A stretch of 64,000 nucleotides of DNA from Calycina herbarum (lineage: Eukaryota; Ascomycota; Leotiomycetes; Helotiales; Pezizellaceae): the NCBI GenBank assembly GCA_001414485.1, contig LLEY01000036.1, forward strand, positions 186,001-250,000, in the 5' to 3' direction. Under the pieces are notes generated by a model. The model saw only the letters and a list, made by a program, of their open reading frames with translations. It made no database searches and was not told where the DNA came from. Within the stretch, counting starts at the first letter, position 1, and each line of letters opens with the position of its first letter. The translations under genes were made by a program, and so were the position numbers. Below, piece by piece: positions 57,201 to 64,000 of the stretch.

Positions 57201-57937
57201 TGAAAGCGACATTGACTGTGGCACATACCTGGAGATTTCATGAATCTCATCAACTCATTAAAAGGGAGGTCGTGGGTGTGAATCAATGTAGTGTTTAATT
57301 GATTTGACTTTTGCACGCGATGTTTCTTACTTGATCTGCCTCTCGCGGTGAAACTGTTCGATGAGTAAAGGGTGAGTTTGTAACCACCCGAATGTGTGAT
57401 TGTGTATTCTGTGCCACTCGATTCTTCTTGGTCAGGAGGAGTGTGAACTGATAATCCCGGGAAAATAACGGCACTCAAAACTTCTGTAGCGGATGGATAA
57501 TCAGCTCTTTGCCAAGCTCCTGTACAGTGAGTGAGGCCTTACAAGGTAGCATATATGTACAACTCGCCAGATCGATATTTCCGCTTCCTGATTCTTTCCT
57601 GGGGAATGACTATCTTGAAATCCCCAGCAGCCAACGTGGCTTCGCTTTCTTTGCCACGTTCTTTCCGCGTCTTGATCTGAATAAGCACATATTGCATCTC
57701 GTCCTCTGTGAGATTCTTCCGCCACCCCCATTCTCTGAAGTTTCTCTCATACCGACCTTTTCTGTGGTATACGATTAGCGTAGAAAGCGAATAGAAGTAA
57801 AGATAATCTGACGAAGCACTAAACCCATGTATTTCCTTCATGTGGTTGATGAATTCGGAATTGAGGGGTTTCCCTCCAAGCCAAGCATCGAAGAGAATTT
57901 GCTGTATGGCCAACCAATCATTATGCGAAGGAGCCAT
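54292..57937 (-). pseudogene. Clr5-domain and ankyrin-repeat protein, several in-frame disruptions
   Basis: It reads right to left. From ATG at 57937 comes a Clr5-type domain ('WLAIQQILFDAWLGGKPLNSEFINHMKEIHG', then 'GRYERNFREWGWRKN' after a 63-bp intron, 57824-57762). A middle region follows (56.6-57.5 kb) with plausible short introns, then ankyrin repeats with 'NGISQDGPSIGYTAITLC', 'VNINAQPSHHG', 'GADINAVSN', 'GADVHAPAGKSTGLIALQSASLCGHINIVKQLLEMGVDPNAAG' and an end 'VVLLLDNGARPTEMAVKFAES'. An acidic insert (EEEYEDLYEDLYEEWDDSDSDDD) lies within the repeats. The breaks are TAA at 57541-57539, TAG near 56533 and a one-base frameshift near 55215 between 'HLVKMMLQ' and 'NGALQWEP'. The stops fit CpA mutation. 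Fungal Clr5/ankyrin proteins are often lineage-specific and their roles are poorly known. Confidence 0.6.
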
Positions 57938-58750
57938 TACGTGTGAAATTCGTAGCTTTGTCTTTGAGAGACTTGATGATTTCGTGTGGAAACCCCTGTA
58001 AACAATAGGAGCCTTGGCGATTCTGATGTCTTTGACCGAGGTCTGCGAGAAGGAGCAAAGAGAAAGCAAACAAATTTGAACAGGCGATGACGATAAAATG
58101 ATAGAGCGAGAGCTAACCTTTATGTTTAGCAAGTTGATCTTTCCTAGGCGTACAGTTGAAAAGGTTAAAGTCAAGGTGGGAAGGAGGCTGGGTTCTCGGT
58201 GAGGCTCATACAGATCGGATTGGTTGGCTAGCTGGCCAGCGGCACCTTGGGGGCTCAGTGAGAATGTCCAAAATCTTAATGCCTTAATAGCCAGGTGTTG
58301 AAAATCGTGGCAATCTTGTGTCAACAGAACCCATCCAATCCTGATCGTATCCGGTGGGTTCAGTCCAAAATATTGCCAGGGTGGATGCCAGGGTGGACAC
58401 ATTACTAGGCATAATCTTGGAGGTGGCTAGCTTATCCCCTAGTCACAATATCAGCCACATGCCTACATGAAAATCGTGAAATGTCCAAAAACTTGCCAGG
58501 AATTAGGTACAGTTACCTCCGTTTAGTGGTTCAATTAGAGGGACTGGAGGGAGAGCTGTATTTAGCAATACTTTACGCGGGCGTTTTTTTAGCGCTTCCT
58601 TCAACCATAAACAATGTCCAAAACCTGATAAGGGGAATCCGTTTTGTATATACGATCGGTGAATCTGCTTCAGGTCTCTCCAAATTGCAGAAACCGAATT
58701 CCACTCAAATTTGACAAGTATGCTACTCGGCAGCACGATCATTATATCCG
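57938..58750. other. Promoter region of the Clr5/ankyrin gene and spacer
   Basis: I see no further gene. An upstream frame that joins the Clr5 domain (58402-57938) lacks protein-like character and has a donor/acceptor pattern, so I treat it as untranslated. Confidence 0.45.
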
Positions 58751-58753
58751 TAT

Positions 58754-59480
58754 GGAACAAACAACTGAACGATACGTCAAGATCATTGACAATGATGCGA
58801 AAGATGACAAAGAAGATGTTCGTGAAAAAGGTAAAGATCAGAAGCCTCCTGTAGGAAAAGATTGCTAAACTGATAGAACTCCCAAGATCCATTTTTGAGA
58901 ACGGCAAAACTAGAGAGCCGAGTTCAGGGTCACTACGTGGAATTCAAAATGAGGCTCAATACAGGATGTGAAGTTCACGATTTAATCGCATCGGAAGTTG
59001 TCACTCAGCTCAAACTCGAGAATGAGATCGTCTCCAGTAAAGAGGACATATGCCAATGTCTCAACGGCGAACAGCTCACCTCCATCGGCACAATAACCCT
59101 TCGCTGGAAGGGCAAGAGGTTCAGGAAGGCTTTCGATACCACATTCCACGTGATTCATGATGCTGTACTACCATGGCAAGTGATTCTTGGAGCCGAAAAG
59201 ATCCATGAGCATGGCATCTTGAAGTTTGGGGGGTTCGGAGGGGGGGTATAATGCCCAAAGAAAAAAGAGGCAAGCGACCAAATACATGAGAAAGAAACTC
59301 AGCCACTGACTGGGGTAATGAGCAGAAGATAAGGCACACCGCAAAGGGAGGAGCGAGAAGCACAAGAAAGAGGTCGAGGAAAACAGGGCGAAGAAAGCAG
59401 CACATAAGAAGGCAAAGGAAGAAGGTGGCGGGCAGGTATCATCTTCTTCTTCTTCTTCTTGCGGTAACGCTCGGTACTGA
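58754..59480 (+). pseudogene. Retropepsin-like protein, catalytic Asp lost and frame broken
   Basis: The plus frame 58895-59251 reads 'MRLNTGCEVHDLIASEVVTQLKLENEI', then 'CLNGEQLTSIGTITLRWKGK', 'FDTTFHVIHDAVLPWQVILGAEKIHEHGIL'. This is the layout of retroviral-type aspartic protease domains found in fungal proteins of retroelement origin (D-T-G, a hydrophobic core and a V-I-L-G motif). The D-T-G is N-T-G, so it should be inactive. After a poly-G run (about 59240) the homologous charged tail ('EKHKKEVEENRAKKAAHKKAKEEGGG') continues in another frame at about 59350-59425. The upstream part 58754-58868 ends in a stop. It may be the remnant of a domesticated element. Confidence 0.6.
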
Positions 59481-59599
59481 AGAAGAAGATGAGGTAAGGG
59501 GGTATCGGAAGTTTTATCAGATGCTGAACACGAGCAAAAATGGACGTTTTCATATTTCCCCACCTGAGAACCCAACTGAGTGATGGCCACATGTAGTTC

Positions 59600-60600
59600 A
59601 AGAGTTGCTCGCCGATATGAACACAACTTGAACTGCAGCAAACCTGCATTTCCATCAGCTTGGCCACGAAGCCATGTAAATCTTGACTGTAGCTTACGTT
59701 GGTGTTCCAATGAATATTTCTCATCTGGTAGCATTCGTAAAAAACGACATACAAGATGTAAAGGCACATGAAAAAATGACAATAAGACCAATCTGAACAT
59801 TCGTCTCATGAACGTATCGCAGTGCAACAAACGCTAGTATTGTGAGCAGAGATACAATGATGGCAATTACATTCGATGTGTATTTTCGGATGCTTTGGTC
59901 TTCGTATGATACGATGCCGCTTTCAAGTTCCGACTTCTTGAGGCGATGCCCAAGGAGGAAATGTCACTCGAAAAACGCATCGTCATCAGCCGAACTCTTC
60001 TTCAGCGTCAGAAGACCCGAGTTGGGATTCAGCGGTTCATCACGATATCCCCAGGTATCTTTATCGTCACCAATAAGTGTCTGATTCCCCATCTCCCGCC
60101 TCTCAAGCCACTCTTGTAAAGATCGAATATCGGGTCGAAGGGGGTTAGGCGAGACTTTTCGTGGCAGACAGCTGGATTACGGCATCATCTGTCAGGTTGA
60201 AGTCAGCCATGCGCGTATTTATTCGGAGATCATGTACTAACTGAAGTCTTTCAAAATCCTCCGGATTTCCATTACTATTCGTAGCTGGTCCCATTGCCCC
60301 GGACGCGGAACTTCTCAGCCAGTACCAATCTTTTGCATACATCGACCGATTCCCCTCAGCAAATACGCAGTCCAAAGACTCGAGATTACGGAGCTCCTCT
60401 TCCAAGTATACCATTTCCGCCTGGAGATACAGCAAGTTTTATGTGTTGAGGGGTGCTGAATCGACGAAAGATGGCGCATACTGAGTGCAAACCTATGTGC
60501 CGTGCGAGCCTTGGTTAACCTGCAAATGGTGTGATTTGGTTGTCCATAGCGATGGACGTTATTTCTGTGAAGGCGATGCTTCAAAGAGTCATCGTGATAT
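59600..60600 (-). pseudogene. DUF6594-family membrane protein, multiply broken
   Basis: The minus-strand parts follow the order of DUF6594 proteins: 'NLLYLQAEMVYLEEELRNLE' (about 60450-60400), 'LQLVHDLRINTRM', 'IRSLQEWLERREMGNQTLIGDDKDTWGYRDEP' (about 60130-60030), then two membrane segments 'VIAIIVSLLTILAFVAL' and 'VQIGLIVIFSCAFTSCMSFFTNATR' (about 59830-59710). The breaks are a one-base shift near 60150, TGA near 59965, TGA near 59720 and TAA near 59700. These stops fit C-to-T/G-to-A changes. The family is common in Pezizomycotina but has no known function, to my knowledge. Confidence 0.65.
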
Positions 60601-60619
60601 CAAGCTCCGTGGTGCGGTA

Positions 60620-61611
60620 TAGAGGCTGGCCGTAAGGCTCTAGCCATAGCCTTCCATCCTGTAATGTTGTACACATTGACTGGTTTGGGACACCCGATCA
60701 CAGCATCTCATCGTAGGTATCCTTCTTGTTTGAGAAAATTCGACGTTGAAGTTATAGCTTGAGATTTTGCGGGGGATCTCACGACCTGTGGAGGTCTCAA
60801 ATATTTCCGGAATCACGTGTCGTATCAAGACTGCAAGAGAATTAAATGTAACTCGATATCCTCCAACAATTACCCAGTTAAGATTATTTCGGAGGCCCAT
60901 CACTTAACTCGGATAGAACTAACTTATAGCTGTAATTATAGCATTGTGGAGCGGCAGGCCCACGTGATCAGTATCGTGATATTTGAAGGATACAAGAAAC
61001 TCAGAAAAATATATATTAAAATAGCCTATTTAGAACTCAAACGTCTAGTACGTGTATATTCAGTCGCCAAGGTCTATTTTCAAAAACGTAACCGCAAGCT
61101 CCTGGTTTACTTTCCACAAATTCTTCGAACTTAGACTAAGTCTATCTTAAAAAAATGTCTCAGGGTATGTATTGGGGGTTTGTTCTCGTCTATCTGTGTA
61201 CAATTTATAGGAGATTTATTCGTTATATCCGGCACTCTTCAGATCGGCACCCTTTAAATCATTACTCCGAATTTCCTCAAACAATTGCTACTATTGTCCA
61301 AAGAAGTCTAGGAGAATAAAAATATTTATCCTTTCATTCTTCTAAACCGGCTCGAAGACTAGTTAAGATTATCCTAGAAATTTTCGAACAATCCCGCATA
61401 AAAGAGATGTACTAAGAGAGATGTTGACCCACTCAGATACACACCCCACTCCTAGTGACGTAAAGCAACATCATACTAGTACAAGAGTCCTGGTTGTTCA
61501 TAAGCTAAAAATTTAACAAGTCAAGCAATGGACCGTAGATATGATATTACCAGCGATCATTTCTAAAAAAAACGGTCTTCATTCAGAACCACGTAGTAAT
61601 AAAAACCCATA
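60620..61611. other. AT-rich intergenic, no gene seen
   Basis: The frames (60640-60903, 60817-61134) are not convincing. Nothing else is recognised. Confidence 0.5.
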
Positions 61612-62197
61612 CAGTGAGTTGCAAATTAAGCTTCCTTTTTGACACTTTTTTTATAAACCGTGCTTTTTTCTTCCTAGGTTTTTTTCCTTATTTATTTTAG
61701 AAAACAGAAAACTAAAGTACTCTTTAAGATATAAGACCTAGCTAGAAAAAACCGCTATATCTTCTTATACCTCTATAAAGTTAAGTAGTCTCTGCTAAGA
61801 CCTTATAAAAATTTAGATATATATAAAAGTGTCTGTTTTCTTCCTAAAAAGTTTATAGAGTAAGAAAGGGGTATAGAGCTCTTATTAGCTGTTCTTAGGG
61901 ATATAATAATATACGTTGTTATTAAGTAAAGAGGGAAAGAATGTCTAGGTGTCGTTATATGGGTGAATGAGCTTATGACTCATATCCATCCACGTGACTA
62001 GGACGCTAGCATCACGCTAGCACAAGCATAAATAGTCGTACTTCGTGTACCTAGAATAGTCACAGAGAATACAATACCCATATGCAACCAAACAGATTTA
62101 TAACCAAGTCATACCAACACTAGGAAATAAGAAAATTTCTAAAAACACACGGTTTACAAAATATCGTCAAAAGGGAAGCTTAATTCGCAACTCACTG
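61612..62197. mobile_element. TA-flanked inverted-repeat element (Tc1/mariner-type MITE)
   Basis: The left end CAGTGAGTTGCAAATTAAGC and its inverse at the right (...GCAACTCACTG) form diverged arms of about 55 bp with one-base differences. Both are flanked by TA (61610-61611 and 62198-62199), the Tc1/mariner target. The total is 586 bp, of which 175 bp is the nested LTR plus its duplication, leaving about 411 bp. No transposase can be read. Confidence 0.75.
61950..62119. repeat. Solo LTR nested in the MITE, perfect duplication CTAGG
   Basis: 170 bp, starting TGTCGTTATATGG and ending ATACCAACA. It is flanked on both sides by CTAGG (61945-61949 and 62120-62124). It contains CACGTGACT and a TATA-like run before CGTACTTCGTG. 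The short length and TGT...ACA ends fit a Ty1/copia-type LTR, but the family is inferred from form only. Confidence 0.8.
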
Positions 62198-62852
62198 TAA
62201 TTCAAACAACCTGGGAAAGTAGGCTTATTATCTATCCCAGCTTCAATCTACTTCCCAAGCCACCATGTAATGACAATTTACTGTCAACATTGGATTCCGA
62301 GATGATATCTACGAGAATACAGATCAGATAAGGCCTCCATGCTTCAACATCAATACCCCCATGATACTTACTGAACGCCGGGCCTAAACATAAGAGGAGC
62401 CTATTCAATAAAAATGCCTGAACACCAGAGCCAGACGACTCAACCCTCCAAGCTAAAGCACAATAACTTCACTTTTGCAATACCTGAGAAATGGGGCAGA
62501 AGGTGAATTGAGCAGCATGAAACTTCTCATCCTTTATCCAGCAATCATTGGGTAAAGAAAAAAATAAGCTAATAAGAATGTTCACAGCCCCCCTCAAGGC
62601 TGATCCTCGCTTAACACCGTTGCCGAGCCCCTATCAGAACATAGTGGACCCACAGTGGACCAGGCATCTAGTTTTATCTTGATATCTTGATCTGGGAATT
62701 CGGGATTTCCTCTACTTCTGACCCAACAACAAACATACACCATTTCCGAATTCCAACAAAGACATCACCATTCTCTTGGAAAGGTTTGTCGATCACCTTG
62801 TTCACTCTTGTTATCATTCTTCTCAAGGGAAAAAACTGATTTTAAGACACAG
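62198..62852. other. Intergenic upstream of the small gene
   Basis: No gene is seen. It holds the presumed promoter with a TTTTATC/GATATC-rich 5' leader before the ATG at 62853. Confidence 0.5.
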
Positions 62853-63395
62853 ATGTCTCAGTCTAATGGCAGCAATCAACGCACCAGCATGTATGACCCC
62901 GTTCGTGAGGCCGCTGCTGTAAGTAATCACACCTAATGTCCAAGAATTGCTCATGCCTATTGACATCTCTTTCACAGCAATATTCCAACACCTCCAATGC
63001 CACTTTAGCACAAGGAGGCGATAGTGGCACGACACATCGAAACAATCCAGTACGTGAGTCCGCTGTAAGTTATTGAATCAAATGTCTTTCATGCATACTA
63101 TAATACTAATATCTCCTCGGCAGGCATCAGCTAGCCACGCAAATCCCATTGGAGCTGCTGAGGAGAAGGCGAAGGAGGATGGAGCTACTAAGGCCGCTGG
63201 AGATGAGCGTGAGAAGGAATTGATGGCAGCTCGTGAGGCTAGGATCGCCGGAGTTGCTATGGATGAGACCTCGGCCACGGTGTTCATGAACTCGTAAGAT
63301 ATTCCTCCTCACTTTCTCTACAATCATATTAACTGATTTCCAGGACCTTGGAGGCTATGGATAAGGAATTGAGCGGTGATATCCCGGGTTTGTGA
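62853..63395 (+). CDS. Small hydrophilic protein, four exons
   Basis: The exons are 62853-62918, 62978-63064, 63124-63293 and 63344-63395, 124 residues, phases consistent, all with GTAAGT-type donors. The first two exons each end in an R-E-(S/A)-A motif ('DPVREAAA' and 'NPVRESA'), suggesting an internal repeat made by exon duplication. The rest is charged ('EEKAKEDGATKAAGDEREKELMAAREARIAGVAMDE'), then 'MDKELSGDIPGL'. It is Ala/Glu/Lys-rich, probably helical or disordered, without a signal peptide. I do not recognise a family. Confidence 0.6.
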
Positions 63396-64000
63396 AATGA
63401 AATATTTACCTGTGCTCGGCTTGGATTTTGTGGTTACTTTACACAAGTTTATAGACTCAAATTTTTGAGCAACTTTCTTACCACAAGGTAGTGTGAAGAA
63501 ATAATACCAAGAACTCCAATCTCTCAAAGTCTCTTGATTCAAAATGTGAAAACATTTAAAGTACCCGAGTATAGCATCTAGTATAAGCAATTAACCTTCA
63601 GTGACCTGTCTTACTTCATTCACCAATTATATACTTAACTAATTCTGTTTAAACTTACTATATTCAACCTCTATAGGTCGTTCAAATAACTTAAGTATCT
63701 AATATATCTAAGATATTAATTTTAAATAACTGTTACTAGAATAAGTAGTGAATACTATATACTTTTAAACTATTTGAGACTTTATTTCATTCATTTAGTT
63801 AACCTAATTGTCTTAAACACTACGATTTAATAGCTTAATTTACTAGACTCACTACTTAATACTATAAAGTGACAACGTGATTGGTCGATTCCGCAATTTG
63901 TGAAGAAAGCATAGCAGACCCCCATTTCTTAAGCCATTATCACACCTTTCCAAGCCCAAATACAATTTGGGGCTTTGCTGGGCTGGTCAAGCAGCTCAGT
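63396..64000. other. AT-rich 3' flank, no gene seen
   Basis: Only simple AT-rich sequence to about 63860, then GC-richer DNA with an inverted pair CCAAGCCCAAA...TTTGGGGCTTTG (about 63951-63978). The feature that starts there would lie beyond the window. Confidence 0.4.

Noticed and set aside
59168..59830. 220-codon minus-strand frame
   Set aside because: It spans the antisense of the retropepsin-like gene and the other frame of the DUF6594 remnant. It shows no coherent domain.
1..64000. CRISPR array, tRNA or rRNA genes
   Set aside because: No spaced direct repeats of CRISPR type (and not expected in a fungus). I saw no cloverleaf or rRNA signature by eye; tRNAscan-SE and Infernal would settle this.

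Overview
The window looks like nuclear DNA of a filamentous ascomycete (Pezizomycotina; I cannot place it further). Short introns of about 50-70 bp with GTAAGT/GTATGT donors and CTAAC branch sites, a fungal sphingolipid delta-4 desaturase, Clr5/ankyrin and DUF6594 relatives, Ty3/gypsy, Fot1/pogo and PIF/Harbinger elements, and repeats ruined by C-to-T/G-to-A change in CpA context (repeat-induced point mutation, RIP) all support this.

Layout. Positions 1-27060 are an AT-rich, gene-free block of nested, RIP-degraded transposons: three related Ty3/gypsy retrotransposons coded on the minus strand (1-4549 partial; 10142-17405 with perfect target duplication GAGAG; 20397-27060 with AGTAG/GGTAG), a solo LTR (9161-9620, duplication TCTAC), a LINE (4550-7203), two Fot1/pogo remnants and a Fot1-type MITE. 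The rightmost LTR cuts into the 3' end of the first host gene.

Positions 27036-42170 hold a cluster of at least six, perhaps eight, small divergent paralogues (27.0, 29.1, 30.5?, 32.1, 33.6, 35.1, 39.7, 40.4?, 41.6 kb). Each has a short first module (aromatic-x-x-x-P, S/T-x-x-E/D, then a hydrophobic core) ending exactly at an intron, and a second helical module. Three have first exons of exactly 132 bp. Two members carry in-frame stops at positions where relatives are open, and one is fused to a retrotransposon LTR. Several share a promoter and a 5' leader with two predicted hairpins, one of which shows a compensatory base change. A 2.74-kb PIF/Harbinger transposon (36444-39186, duplication TAA) sits inside a minisatellite in this cluster.

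Positions 43635-51624 hold three apparently intact genes: a 1015-residue low-complexity protein with RGG and SUMO-consensus motifs, a 134-residue three-helix (homeodomain-like, inferred) protein, and sphingolipid delta-4 desaturase. Positions 54292-60600 hold decayed genes: a Clr5/ankyrin protein, a retropepsin-like protein whose catalytic Asp is Asn, and a DUF6594 membrane protein. Near the right end there is a TA-flanked inverted-repeat element interrupted by a solo LTR (61612-62197) and a small four-exon gene (62853-63395).

The most novel-looking item is the 27-42 kb paralogue cluster with its shared promoter and leader cassette. No function can be assigned from sequence alone.
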